From Stemphylium vesicarium (taxonomy: Eukaryota > Ascomycota > Dothideomycetes > Pleosporales > Pleosporaceae), in contig QXCR01000031.1 of assembly GCA_004380135.1 (NCBI GenBank), positions 62,001 to 126,000 of the forward strand: a DNA stretch of 64,000 nt, in the 5' to 3' direction. Under the pieces are notes generated by a model. It did no database searches. It saw only the letters and a program-made list of their open reading frames with translations, and had not been told where the DNA came from. The position numbers and the translations under genes are program-made. This document shows positions 1 through 10,519 of the stretch, one piece after another (the stretch's first letter is position 1; each line of letters begins with the position of its first letter).

Positions 1-241
1 AGTTGCAGTATTGGTAATTGGACAGGCTCGATGGCTTCTCAAAATCGCAGCGGCGGGATCGATGACGCTTCTAGATTTTGGCGTCGGTCACTTTCTCCAC
101 ATGCTCGAGGTAGCATGTATCGGGGCTAGCGCGCGTTTTGGACCCCCACGACGCCTGGACCGAGCTCCGACGTGTGAGGTTGCGTGTCCGCTTTGGCAGG
201 GGACCGTCAGGTAAACGATAAACCACCAAAAGCGCTTTGAA

Positions 242-3039
242 ATGTACCAGGGAGACTCGTGGTACAATGCCTTTGTGCCGCGCGCGGCGAAGCCCCAGGA
301 AAGGGGCAAGCATCGCCGGCGCGAGAGCCTGCTTAAACAGGAAAACGTAAGCCCACCATCCGCTGCATGGGTACGTTTGAGCACTTCTGATGATTGTTCC
401 TGCAGGAGAGTCAGGCTGACTTGGAGCGCGTAGAAGCCATCGTAGAGACTGCAGAAGACGAGCGTCCCGGGAAGCTCAATGGCCCTCCACCCGCAACCCT
501 GGCCAGACGCGCCAAGTCCTACAGCGACTTCTACAGCGTCGTGCGCGCCCACTTGAACAAGCAAAAGGCATTGGAGAGGAAGAAGTCACGGGAGCACCTC
601 AGCACCGAGCTGGACTTTGTTGACTGGTATGGCGGCGTTAATGATGAGCTGCTTGAAGCCAGCCATGAGGAGTACAGGTATGTATTCGCACCACAGGCGC
701 GGCGAGACGACGGTCGCTCATGGTAGTTGTCCAGAGTCTATCAAAACCAGCTTCACATGACAAGAAATCACCTCAAAAACGTCATCTCCGATACCACCGA
801 CACGCTCGATATCCTCTCCTCCCTTTCTGAGTCGTTCAAGATTGTCGAAGCGCAAACAAATGCCTTCCGTACGCAGTGCGAAGGCCTCATAGGCGACCAG
901 AAACGCATCACGAAACTCGCCGACGACATGGAGCAGAATCTACGATACTACCTATATCTCGAGCCCACGACCAAACGACTCAACGCACCAGGCGCTGGCA
1001 AGATTGTGCGAGGCAAGGAATTCGTTGAAATGCTGGCAAACCTGGATAGTTGTCTGGAGTACATGCAGGCAAATTCCAAGCACCGCGAGGCCGAAACATA
1101 CCGGTCGAGATACCGCTTACTGCTCACTCGCGCCCTCACACTCATTCGCGTCCATTTTACAGAAGCTCTCCGAGAGATCGCGGCCGATGTGTCGAAACGG
1201 ATAGCTGATCGGCAATTGAACGATACTACCATGTCTGCGCTACTATATGCCAAGTTCCGCGTTGGCGCGCCAGAGCTGAAGAGCATCGGAATCGAGATAC
1301 AAAAGCGAGCAGTCCTACCCGCAGGAGCGGCTCCGGGGGGAGAGGCCGAATACCAGAGTCTGATGAACGAGCTGTACCAGAGCTACTCAGCCACCCGCGG
1401 CCGGCTCATCCTCCCCATTGTGACGAAAAGGATTGGAGAAATTGCACAGGCCCCAAGCACATCGACTGATCTGGTCGCATTCGCTCGAAGTAGCATAAGC
1501 TACATTCGCGGCATCTGTTTCGATGAATGCGACCTGTGGCGCGAGTGGTTTGAAGGTGACGGCGGGCTATATGACTTTCTCGAAGCTGTGTGCGAGCCTC
1601 TCTACGACCATCTGCGACCGCGCACTATCCACGAGACCCAGATACTGAAGCTGTGCGAGCTCTGTACTATGATTCAAACACGATACATGGAAGAAGAAGA
1701 AGAAGAAGAAGAAGAGGACTCGCCTGTGGAACCCAACAAACTTGACTTTTCCGTCATAGTGCATCCGGCGTTGGAGGACGCACAGAATCGCCTGGTGTTC
1801 CTTTCGCTAGCAATCCTTCGAGACGATATTGAAAGGTACAAACCTAAGCCAGAAGATCTCGACTACCCGGCAAAGAACAAGAAACAAGCAACTTCCGGAA
1901 CAAAGTCAAATCAACCAGCCTTGTCTGGTAAGAAGCAGCCCAAGTCTGAGGCTCCGCCAACACCATTACTACCAAAGACACCTACAATCGTTGAGGAGGA
2001 CGATCCAGATGCTCGGTGGAACTTCAACACCGAAGCTGCCTTTAAAGACTGGTATCCAACATTGCGGAAAGCCATCTGGCTGCTCAGCAAAATATACAGG
2101 CTTGTACATGTATGTATCAATTCATTAGTGAAATGCTATGCTAACGTACCATAGTCGTCCGTATTTGATGATCTAGCCCATCGCATCGTACACAGCACCA
2201 CCGTTTCGCTCACCCAAGCCAGTACCCTCCTCACCAAATCGACCTCACCCACGGACGCCGCCTTGTTCCTCGTCTCACACCTGCTCCTCCTGAAACAACA
2301 AATCGTAGCCTTTGACATTGAATTCGTCACCCCAGAGACCGAGGTCCAATACAACTTTTCCAGCGTAACAAACACCTTCTGGGAACTGCGTGCACGGGGC
2401 GGCCTCTTCAACCCCCGCAACCTAGTCGGACTGCTAATCCCAAAAGTCGTCGAGAACATGCTCGACGCCAAAGCCGAAGTCGACGCCCGCTTGCGCCAGG
2501 CCATTAACGACTTCACCGCTCAATTCGTAACCCGCATGACCGCGCCCATTGACACAAAAAACAACAAAAAAGTTCCCCCAACCGAAGCGCCCGCGCGCAC
2601 CAGCAAAATCCGCCAGAACATCGAGCATGAAACCCCGTTCCTGCGCTCCAAGCTAGAAGAGTACATTTCCGATGTGCGGACCCGCGAAATGCTCGTCGCG
2701 GCTGTCATGGAATCTGTGACTCAGGTCTATGAAGACTGGTACGATACGAGTTACTCGCCTTCTCTTCAGACTCGGAACGGTAGTGCTGCTGCGGCGGCGG
2801 CGAACCGGAGTGCCAAGGGCAAAGGTCGTGAGGATGGCGTTTGGGACCCCGATGTCTTTGCTGAGTGGTGTGGGAATGTGTTCAAGGTTGGTATGTTGGG
2901 TGGTGGTGGGGTGGGGAACGAGCGGGATGAAAGTGATGATTACGATGATGGGGATGAGGATGGGAGCGATGCTGATAGTATGGGTGCGAGGACAGGGACG
3001 GAGAGGTCGGGGGGTACGGGGTTGAGGATTAAGATGTGA
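242..3039 (+). CDS. COG3: Conserved oligomeric Golgi complex subunit 3 (Sec34 family)
   Basis: Subunit of the eight-membered COG tether, which captures retrograde vesicles at the Golgi. My model has four exons, 242-346, 406-677, 735-2109 and 2155-3039, giving 878 residues, the size expected for fungal Cog3. The start ATG at 242 opens a peptide with the WYNAFVP and HRRRESLL stretches I associate with fungal Cog3 N-termini. The Sec34-like coiled-coil region follows (about residues 110-280, with RFSEAL-like heptads and the YLEPTTKRLN segment). A nine-glutamate run near residue 455 and an acidic, serine- and glycine-rich tail are low-complexity additions. All three introns have GT-AG ends and keep frame (donors at 347, 678 and 2110). 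The protein is soluble and peripheral. Family assignment comes from recognised sequence, and I am confident of it. The first exon is the least certain part. Confidence 0.88.
1687..1713 (+). repeat. GAA trinucleotide run coding poly-Glu
   Basis: A short GAA/GAG microsatellite inside the COG3 third exon encodes a run of about nine glutamates followed by Asp-Ser-Pro. It is in frame and likely length-variable between strains. Confidence 0.8.
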
Positions 3040-3086
3040 GGGCTGGGATGCGTTTTGGGGGGGGGGGAGTGTGATGGGTTGCAATT

Positions 3087-3574
3087 TTACTTTATTGATT
3101 TTTTGATTCCGAGAGGATGAATAGCGTTGGGAAGGGCGTATTTCATCCTTTTTCCTTTCCCTTTGACCAGATTATCTGACAGAAATCTACAAGTACTTTC
3201 TTCTCCTGCTGCTGTTGTTGTTGTTCTCTTTCTTCTCCCTCTGCTCTTGCTCTTGCTCTTGGTACGGGTACCAAGACCTCCTCTTCCTTCACGTGCGCTG
3301 GGGGGATATCTCCTTCTCACCACTTCCTCCTCCTCTTTGTCTTCCTTGTCTTCTTCAACTGGCGCCTTTTTCTTCTTCTCGCTTTTTCCAGCTTTTCTAC
3401 CTTGTCCATGTTTCCTTCCTTCCCCACCCGACGATGCTGTTCTACTTGCATTAATCTTCCCCTTCCTCTTCGTTTCCACCGCCTTGGACTTTGACTTCGC
3501 GCTCGACGTCGCCTTCCGCCTCCGCCGCCTCAGTGCGTTCTTTTCCCGTCGCTCGAGTGTGTCTGTGTCTTCGG
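3087..3574 (-). CDS. Orphan lysine/glutamate-rich ORF, possible lost exon
   Basis: An open frame on the minus strand, very rich in Lys, Arg, Glu and Ser (KSKSK, EEEE and KKKK runs), ending at 3087. It has no ATG in its first 100 codons and is preceded by a plausible acceptor (ACATCAG at 3575-3581), so it looks like an internal or terminal exon, not a gene of its own. The obvious parent is the charged gene directly upstream (3644-4276). However, that gene reaches a TGA stop next to the only good donor, and the phases do not match (phase 0 into phase 1). It may be 3' UTR with chance openness, or the C-terminal exon of a broken gene. The composition suggests a nuclear, DNA- or RNA-binding protein, but nothing more can be said. 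Confidence 0.3.
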
Positions 3575-3643
3575 CTGATGTGTATTATGCGAGAATGTAG
3601 CAGACTAGCTGTTTTTTTGTTCTACTCTCTTATCTGCTTGTAC

Positions 3644-4276
3644 TCAATCAGAAGAAGAAGGAGAAGAAGAGGAGGTATCGCTGGATTTTGTGATGTTTTT
3701 GCTGGTGTTGGGTTTGCGCGTAGTGTGTTCCGACGACGTGGTGGGATGGATAGACATGTGCTTTCGTTTATTGGATGGGTCCGATGGGTTCGAGGGTGTG
3801 GGGGACTGTCCTTGTTCTTGTTGTTGCTCTTGTCGTAGGCGCTTTTTCAGTGTTGACCGTGCTACTCGCTTGGTGAAGATGGGGTCTTCGTTCTCGCTGT
3901 CGTTTTCAAGGCAGTTTTCTTCGTTTTCTTCGTGCTTGATGCGTGAGGATTCTTGTTTGTCGGATTCTTCTTCCCCGTTAGAGTCACGCGTGCGTCTCTT
4001 TCCTAGGGATGTTTATCAGCGCTTTGACGTTTCTCTGGATAGCTGGCTGCAATTTGGACGTCGTGGATCACCGAGTACAAGGGTCTAGTTGGACTTACTC
4101 TTGATAGCTTGAGGTTTGGGCTCGTGTTGAGTTGCTGGCGTAGCGTCGCTCTCGTCGACTTCGGAGTCATCTGCGACGACAGAGAATGCGGCAGTGGATC
4201 CGCATTTCGATGTAGTCTTCTCTCAGATACGGGAAGGGGGAAACGGGCGCGATAAGATGGTTTTTGTACGAACCAT
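3644..4276 (-). CDS. Hypothetical charged protein, three exons
   Basis: My model joins 4231-4276, 4099-4170 and 3644-4002 on the minus strand into 158 residues. Both junctions keep frame, with donors GTATCT and GTAAGT and acceptors CGCAG and CCTAG. The start ATG lies at 4276. The product is strongly hydrophilic: acidic patches (DSEVDESD, NGEEESDKQE), basic clusters (RKRRTRD, KKRLRQEQQQ) and a serine run before the stop. The basic cluster RKRR would serve as a nuclear localisation signal. I recognise no domain. The TGA stop is immediately followed by a consensus-like donor (GTACAAG), and a second charged open frame continues downstream, so the true C-terminus is doubtful. A chromatin or nucleolar role is only a guess from composition. 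Confidence 0.55.
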
Positions 4277-4732
4277 GGTCACGATCAACCGGATCATCGG
4301 CAGTAGGGTATATAGTAGGTAGTCAAGTGAAGAACTCGTGGTTAAGAGGCAGCTGTTGGCAGCAAGGTATCACATCTACGTCTTGGGCTTTGGGCAGAGA
4401 CAAAGATGTTTTCCACGCTGAAAGTGCTCAAGGGTAGTAAGAAAGAGGCGCTGGAAATCGCAAACGTCATGTTTGTCTTGGTCATCATCAAACTTTCGCG
4501 CCTGGTCAAGCTGAAAGGAAGAAATCGATTGTGTGGGGGAAAACTGTCGTGTGGAAACAAATTGCACATATAGGAAAGATACTAGCAAACAAGATATTCA
4601 TGCTGAAGAGACAGGTGCTATCCAACGGAACCTCTAACCACGCCTCAGTCCATACCCGTCTGAAGGAATATGTGGTTTGTTCTCTACTCCCACTACCCCC
4701 ACTCAACCACAGCTCAAGGTCTCCGCCTCCGT
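4277..4732. other. Intergenic, no gene seen
   Basis: About 450 bases between the two charged hypothetical genes, both on the minus strand. It holds the promoter of the first and the 3' end of the second. Small open frames on both strands here have no recognisable content. Confidence 0.6.
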
Positions 4733-5436
4733 TCACTCCGTGAATTTCACCACCTTGCCACTCCTGCCTGCCTGTGTCTCAGCCTTCCTCTTCCTCACCC
4801 GCTTGTGCAGTGCAGCGTCTACATCTCGTTCCAGCCCATGACCCTGCTCCGCTTGACCAGCAACACGCCTCATGTATGAGACAACATCCTCGGCAACTTG
4901 CAAAGAGTGGGTGACGAGACCAAGGGTGCTGGATTGAATGGCTTCGGTCGTGCCTACTTCTTCTGTAATATTATCCTCGTTCTCGTCATCGCAGCCCTCT
5001 TCCGGGACAGGACGGGGCTTACGGACGCCGCGTTTCTGGAGCATGGGAACGTCCTCGTCTTGTTCGGCTGTTTTCTTCTTCCCACCTCTAGGCTTTGCTG
5101 GTGCATCTCCTGACGCTTGATCCTTGGTGTTTGCTGGCTTTGCTGACCCCTTCTTCTTGTTCGTCGCCGCGGGCACTGGATCAAACTCTTGTGTCTCGTT
5201 TAGGTTGACCGCTTTTCGCACCCTCTTGCCTTGGATGATGTTCTCGGGAGCGTTGGGATCGCCGACGATAGGGTCTGCGGGGATAGAAAATGATCCACAA
5301 TTTCCCAGCCCCTCGCCGACTGCTTGATGTTTGCCTTTGGGGATGCGTCGTGTTTTAGCACTCGAACTTCAGTCTTGTCTTCACTGCCATGGTGTTTTGC
5401 AACGGGGTCGACTTTGTTGTTGCTAGATTTCGCCAT
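4733..5436 (-). CDS. Hypothetical basic protein, two exons
   Basis: The best model joins 5385-5436 and 4733-5274, giving 197 residues from an ATG at 5436. The long second exon is clear: a basic Lys/Ala/Pro-rich first half (KKKGSAKP, RGGKKKTAEQ, KPRPVPEEG), an acidic spacer (DDENEDN), then a probably helical segment (HSLQVAEDVVSYMRR) and a basic C-terminus (KRVRKRKAE) that could be a nuclear localisation signal. The first exon is weaker. The proposed intron (5275-5384, donor GTGAAG, acceptor CCGCAG) preserves frame, but its branch site is poor and it is longer than its neighbours. I recognise no family. The protein is probably nuclear, by composition only. Confidence 0.5.
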
Positions 5437-5827
5437 GATGATAATGTAAGTTTGGTTGAGTGAAGTTGTGCAATGGGGTGGGGTGAGATTTAGGGGCAGC
5501 GCAACATGAACTTTATGTGCAGGGAATGTCTTGGTGGTTTGTGGAGGAAGGGACGTCGAAGGTACTTGAATGTGTGAGTCTTGCAAGGAGCTGTGGGCAT
5601 GACACACGGGCGCAACCCGGACTGGTCGTGAGTCTTCTCTTTGTTTCACACGAATCGACGAGACATTTCAGATGGTCATGAATGGAAGGAACGTTGCCCG
5701 AACTTTCAACATGACTCTTCAGAGCGCTCAGTCGATATGGACGTTCTCCTCATATTTGATACCCTGGTGTGGCATGCTCTACAAGGTATATAGAATACAA
5801 TTTCCGTCTATTTCATACAAGAGTTTC
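5437..5827. other. Intergenic, no gene seen
   Basis: Promoter side of the basic hypothetical protein (minus strand, start at 5436) and 3' flank of the bL31m gene (minus strand, stop at 5828). The short ORFs are without recognisable features. Confidence 0.6.
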
Positions 5828-6372
5828 TCACTTTTTTGCTGCTGGCTTCGCTGGTGTTGAGGCAGGCGCTTTCGCAGGCGGGGCCTTGGTAGCAGCGGTC
5901 GGTGGTCCTGATGGTTTGCCCTGGCGGCTAATGAGGTCTAGGAGATGGTCTTCCTGCTGGCCGCTCTGTATAACAATTAGCTACCAATTCCATATCCGGA
6001 GTAGCATCCTTCGTTTCGAGAACCCACCTTATCAGCATCAGTGTCCGCGTCCCACCCTCTTCCGAATTTGGCTCTAAAGGCCGCCAATTTTCCAGCCTCA
6101 TCCTCCTCTACATTCAACAACTTCTGCGAACTCGGATTCCATAGCGGCGAGTTTCTTATGTCCTTTGCGCTCTTGTATACTGGCTGTGGGTTTGTGGTCC
6201 GTACGGTAAACGAGCTGCCGTCAGAGAGGGTTATGAGCTGGGTGAAGGTGTAGGGTCGCTTCGGCCGGCGGAGGAGTGTCGCGCGTCGCACTTGGGTTGT
6301 CTGCTGGATTTGAGGCTGAATTGATTGGCGGAGCGCACGCAATGCGCTCATTGAGGGTATCGGGGCGGCCAT
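5828..6372 (-). CDS. Mitochondrial large-subunit ribosomal protein bL31m
   Basis: Mitoribosomal large-subunit protein of the bL31/MRPL36 type. The exons are 6028-6372 and 5828-5965, joined in phase 0 over a 62-nt intron (donor GTGGGT, acceptor ATACAG), for 160 residues. The first 40 residues are Arg/Gln/Ser-rich without acidic residues, as expected for a mitochondrial presequence. Residues 40-107 carry the L31 core, with RPYTFTQLITLSDGSSF and the characteristic NSPLWNPSS and KFGRGW elements. The C-terminus is an Ala/Pro/Lys-rich tail typical of fungal versions. It is head-to-head with the flavin-reductase-like gene over about 225 bp, which is also predicted to be mitochondrial, so a shared promoter is plausible. 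Confidence 0.85.
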
Positions 6373-6597
6373 GGTGTTGTGTGCTGGGGTGACATTGAGA
6401 GTCGAGATCAAAGTTGCGGAGAAGAGCCGGAGGTCTAGGCGGAGCTAATATTTCCAACATGCCCGTCAACCCTGTACGCGTAAAGCATCGTCATTAGCAC
6501 CGCACTCCTCTTTTGTTTGCAAAGCCTCAGCAGATGGAATCCGAATAGACACGGAGAACCTGGACATGCGATAACAAAAACCTGGCCTTCACTGGAA
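6373..6597. promoter_or_regulatory. Shared divergent promoter region
   Basis: 225 bases between two divergent starts (bL31m at 6372, minus strand; flavin reductase at 6598, plus strand). Both products look mitochondrial. I did not identify a specific factor site. Confidence 0.45.
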
Positions 6598-9205
6598 ATG
6601 GCGCTTGCGCAGCGCTCAGCATCTCGCTTCTTCGCGGCCTTTTACCGATGGAATTTACACAATCGTGAGTCGGCTTTGACTGATTGCGCTGGACCGCAAC
6701 TAACACAATTCAGAACACCCACGGCCATGTGCTATTACCTCTCCATACGCACTGAATAGCACACGTTCTCGGAACGGTATCTGCACTCCGCAGCAATACC
6801 ACGCGACTCGCCTTCTCCAACAAGAAAGCCAAGCTGAGCCGCAAGTGCAAGATGAATCCTCGGAGAGTCTTGGCCGTGGCGCCCAAACAGCCCCAGATAT
6901 ATCAGGAGTACGGATACTGCGGCCGGCAGACAATCCACCAGAGGAACCTACTGGTGAACAATGTAGCGTGGAAGAGCTTGAACTCTCCGAGCTAGAACAG
7001 AAGCAGGCGCGATTGAAGCATTCGGTACGCGGCTTAATGCGTAACGTTCCCAGCTCTGTCGCAATTGTTACTGCGGCAAGTATCGACCCTGATACTAACA
7101 AGTATGTACCAATGGGTGTTGCCGTTTCTTCGCTCAGCACCGTAACCCTGGACCCGCCTACCATCTCTTTCAACATCAAGGAGCCTTCCAAGACTCTGGA
7201 TGCGATACGTGCTGCGAATGGCCTTTTCCGTGTTCACTTCCCAGCAGCTGACAGAGGCGGCGCAACCCTGGTCGATCTCTTCTGCCGGGGAAACCATGCT
7301 GATGCTTACAACCTGCGAGCGAAGGAGTTGAAGATACATCAACCCAAAGACAAGAAGAACCCCTTGACCACGCGCTCGCTTGCACCGCAGATAATAAATG
7401 GCTTCGTACTGGCTGCATTTGAATGCGAAGTTACACACGAATTTCCCGTTGCAGACCATGTTATCCTCGTCGCAAAGGTCCATGAAATAGAGCAGAGAAC
7501 TTCCGAGGAGCCAACCATCCTCTATGTAGACGGGCGATATCGGAAGCCCAACGGCGAGGTTATATATTCCGCTGCAAGAACCAAAGCGCTTGCCACTGGC
7601 AACAGTGTTGGGTCAGTCTGGAGTTATCCTTTATTTCCATGCGACAAGGAGCGATTAGACTATCTAGAGAAGATCAAGGCCCTGATCAAGGCTAACCCCG
7701 CTTATTACGAACAGCCCAACCGCAATACCTACCGAAGCATCGACGCTGAGCTGCCGTACCCTGCAGCGAATTTTGGCATCAGCCTGGCGCTTCTTGTGTC
7801 CGAGTGCAGGAAAGAGCTGGGGCTTCCCGCTAAAGTCAAACCTGAGCTTGAGGGCCATCAAGTGCTCAATGACTTTTACGGGCCGTTGACTCCATCCATG
7901 AGGGGGCAGATCGTGGAGCGAGCGAAAGAGTTGATCGCACTTGATTCGCGCTTTCTAACTCAGAATTACACGACTCTCTTGTACAATCTAGGCGTCAGTC
8001 CTAACAGCAGAGACTTCTTGCCTAGCGATATCATGAAGCCTCTACGAGCCGCCAATCTAGCGCCGCCTTTCCAGCCACGAAGGGGACACATAAAAAGTAC
8101 GACGTACGACATTCGGAAATTGGAGCAAATCGAATTCCGTCTGCGAGGACATTTTCATAAAATGAAGTTTCTGGCTGCGTTGCAAGAATCTTTCGAGGAT
8201 GCAATGGAAGCCATCGGCGAACAAAGGATAGCTGCTCTGCATTTCAAGAAAGCCCGCTCGCGCCTGCTTGTCGAAACCCATCCCACGCTTTTTGATGCTT
8301 CGGCAATAGATATCGCCGGAGAAGTTACTCAAGAAGAGCTTCGAGTGGTCCTTTGTCGACTCATCAACCGTCTGAACATCTACTCGCAAGTCGAATTTCG
8401 AGGGAAAATCAATCAGGACTGGTGTGAACATTTGCGTCGGGTTGGCGTAAATCCTACCATCACAGGTATGGACGTGGAGTTTTTGATGGGCAAGATAAAA
8501 CACTTGTTCTTGTCTACAAGGCAATTCAAAGAACTACCTCGTGCTATCAACAATATGCTGAAGCCTTGGTTCATTTGGAATGTTAGTTGGGACGATCTTG
8601 AGGAACGCGTCAAGAGGTTTGTAGAAACCACCCCGCTGCGTGCTACGACGTGGTCGATCAAGGATAGGCTCGCTGCTATGAGCCTGCATTGGGAGGCTAC
8701 AGTCACTCTACCTAATCAAGATGCCCTGAGCGAACAAGCCGGACAGCCTCTCGGTCAAGGCCATATTCTCGATACTCTCGTGGCCAAAGAGCTGAAGCAA
8801 TACTACGGCAAGGGCACTGAAGAGGAGAACCAAGGCATCGCCAAGTATCTGAAAGAGACATACCATTTCGACGTTACCCGCACGCCAATACAATACACTC
8901 CAGCTGCATCAGAAGCCGAATCCTCGGGTGACGAAATGCAGCAGGCCATGTTGGCGAACCTCAGTGCCGACGAACAGAAACAATGGCTAGAGCTACCCAA
9001 GTCGAACAAACCGCCGAGGTACAATCCGAATTACGGGCGTAGGCAGGAGGCGGACGGGAGCGTTTCCGGAGTGAGGATTCGCTTCAACCGTGGTCAGACC
9101 CTGACCAAGAGTGGGACAATAATGCGATACCCGGAGGGGCAGAAGTCCGAGAAGAAGGAGTCTGAGAAACAAGGAGGGACGTATTCGTTTGATCAGTCAA
9201 AGTAG
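6598..9205 (+). CDS. Long flavin reductase-like (FMN split-barrel) mitochondrial protein
   Basis: Two exons, 6598-6664 and 6714-9205 (49-nt intron, donor GTGAGT, acceptor TTCAG), give 852 residues. The first exon restores an Arg/Ala/Ser-rich, acid-free N-terminus (MALAQRSASRFF) that looks like a mitochondrial targeting peptide. Roughly residues 125-320 match the flavin reductase-like FMN-binding split barrel: the LKHSVRGLMRNVPSSVAIVT opening, the MGVAVSSLSTVTLDPPTISF core and the EVTHEFPVADHVILVAKV strand. Such enzymes use NAD(P)H to reduce FMN or bind FMN. Single-domain relatives are about 180-350 residues, so the remaining 500 or so residues (helical and charged, no domain I can name) are a large fungal extension ending in a basic Lys/Glu-rich tail. 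Substrate and partner are unknown. Confidence 0.8.
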
Positions 9206-9538
9206 TCTGGTGCATATTTTGCATATGTGTTATATACCTTAATCAGATATGTACGATGACACGAACAAAGAGATTACCTCATATCTCCACAACCTTCCGC
9301 TGCTCAGTGCTGCAGTACTTTTGGACGTGGAGGTGATTGATGATGACGATACACGTGACTGCGGGCCGGATCAACCAAGTTCCGTGGAGCCTGGGAAGCT
9401 CCATCGCAATTTCCTAGTCGGAGCTTCCCCGCGAGTCTACCTCGCAAATCACCAACACCGCGTCGAGGTACCTTTAATTGCACTAAATACGAGCACGTCA
9501 CCACACTCCGTCCGTCGCGCAAACCAGAATCAGCAAAC
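9206..9538. other. Intergenic, SMD1 promoter
   Basis: 333 bases between the flavin-reductase stop and the SmD1 start, with both genes on the plus strand. A CACGTG-containing stretch (ATACACGTGAC, around 9348-9358) is a possible bHLH site. Nothing else stands out. Confidence 0.5.
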
Positions 9539-10151
9539 ATGAAGCTCGTCAGGTGAGGCAGTTACAAGAAAGACAGTAGAATCGCTGCTAACGACTTCGC
9601 GCAGGTTTCTTATGAAGTGCCAGAATGAGACTGTCACAGTCGAACTCAAGAATGGTGAGTTGGTACACGCTACTTTTGTTCAATCGTCGTCGAGCCACGA
9701 CTTGGTAACAGAAGTTTTACTTTCTGGCGCGTCTTTTGTCGAGTTGCGCAAGCAGGCAATCTTTCACTACACATGTCTTTACTCTTAGCACAGAGACACG
9801 AGTTTTAACACATTCACAGGCACCATTGTAAACGGCACTATTACCTCCGTCTCACCGCTCATGAACGTCGCGCTCCGAGCGGTCAAGTACACGCCCAAGT
9901 CCCGCGACACCGTAGCCCTCGACACAATGACTGTCCGTGGCTCAACGATCCGCTACATTATCCTTCCCGACTCATTACCGCTCGACACACTTCTCATTGA
10001 CGATGCGCCCAAGCCCAAGAACAAGGCAAGGAAAGAGGTCGCTGGTGGTGACCGCGGTGGAAGAGGCGGTGCCCGCGGAGGTGGCCGAGGACGCGGAGGC
10101 GGCGGTCGTGGAAGGGGTGGTGGTGGAAGGGGACGTGGCCGAGGCTTCTAA
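9539..10151 (+). CDS. SMD1: Small nuclear ribonucleoprotein SmD1
   Basis: Core Sm-ring protein of the spliceosomal U1, U2, U4 and U5 snRNPs. Exons 9539-9552, 9605-9654 and 9820-10151 give 131 residues. The N-terminus MKLVRFLMKC and the Sm1/Sm2 motifs (ETVTVELKNG, NGTITSVSPLMN, VRGSTIRYIILPDSL) are diagnostic. The C-terminal 35 residues are an RG/GGR-rich tail, the expected target of arginine methylation before SMN/Gemin-type assembly. The second intron (165 nt, 9655-9819) is long for this window, where most are near 50. All junctions are GT-AG and in phase. The start ATG is immediately followed by a very short first exon (14 nt), common for this gene in ascomycetes. Confidence 0.95.
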
Positions 10152-10519
10152 ACCTGAGGACGGATCTGAGGATAAAGAGACACAAGGACACAAATACACT
10201 GTGAAAAAGATCGCGGCACGATCAGAGTCAGCGCATGCGGGATTTGGAACAACCAGAGAATGGGCAAATGGCTCACGCGAGACACCGAAATTGATGCGCG
10301 AATAAGGAAGACTTTTGGATCGGCGATAATTGCACACATGGCACAGCATGCGCGGCGTTGGACGGGTCGCGATTGGTGCAGGAGCTGCACCTCGAAAGAA
10401 GAATGATACCACTTTAAAACGCAGATGCTGGCACTTGCAGCCCAAGTCTAGGTGCTCTTTTGATTACATGCTCACAAACTGCAGACCATCTACCAATGCA
10501 ACCAATTCACGTCCACTTC
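10152..10519. other. Convergent intergenic, no gene seen
   Basis: 3' flanks of SMD1 (plus) and the dioxygenase (minus). A plus-strand open frame of 155 codons starting here runs into the dioxygenase exon and is its shadow. Confidence 0.6.

Noticed and set aside
3127..3600. Very hydrophobic plus-strand frame, which looks like a membrane protein
   Set aside because: It is the complement of a Lys/Glu/Arg-rich low-complexity stretch; Leu/Phe/Ser codons arise from the opposite strand.
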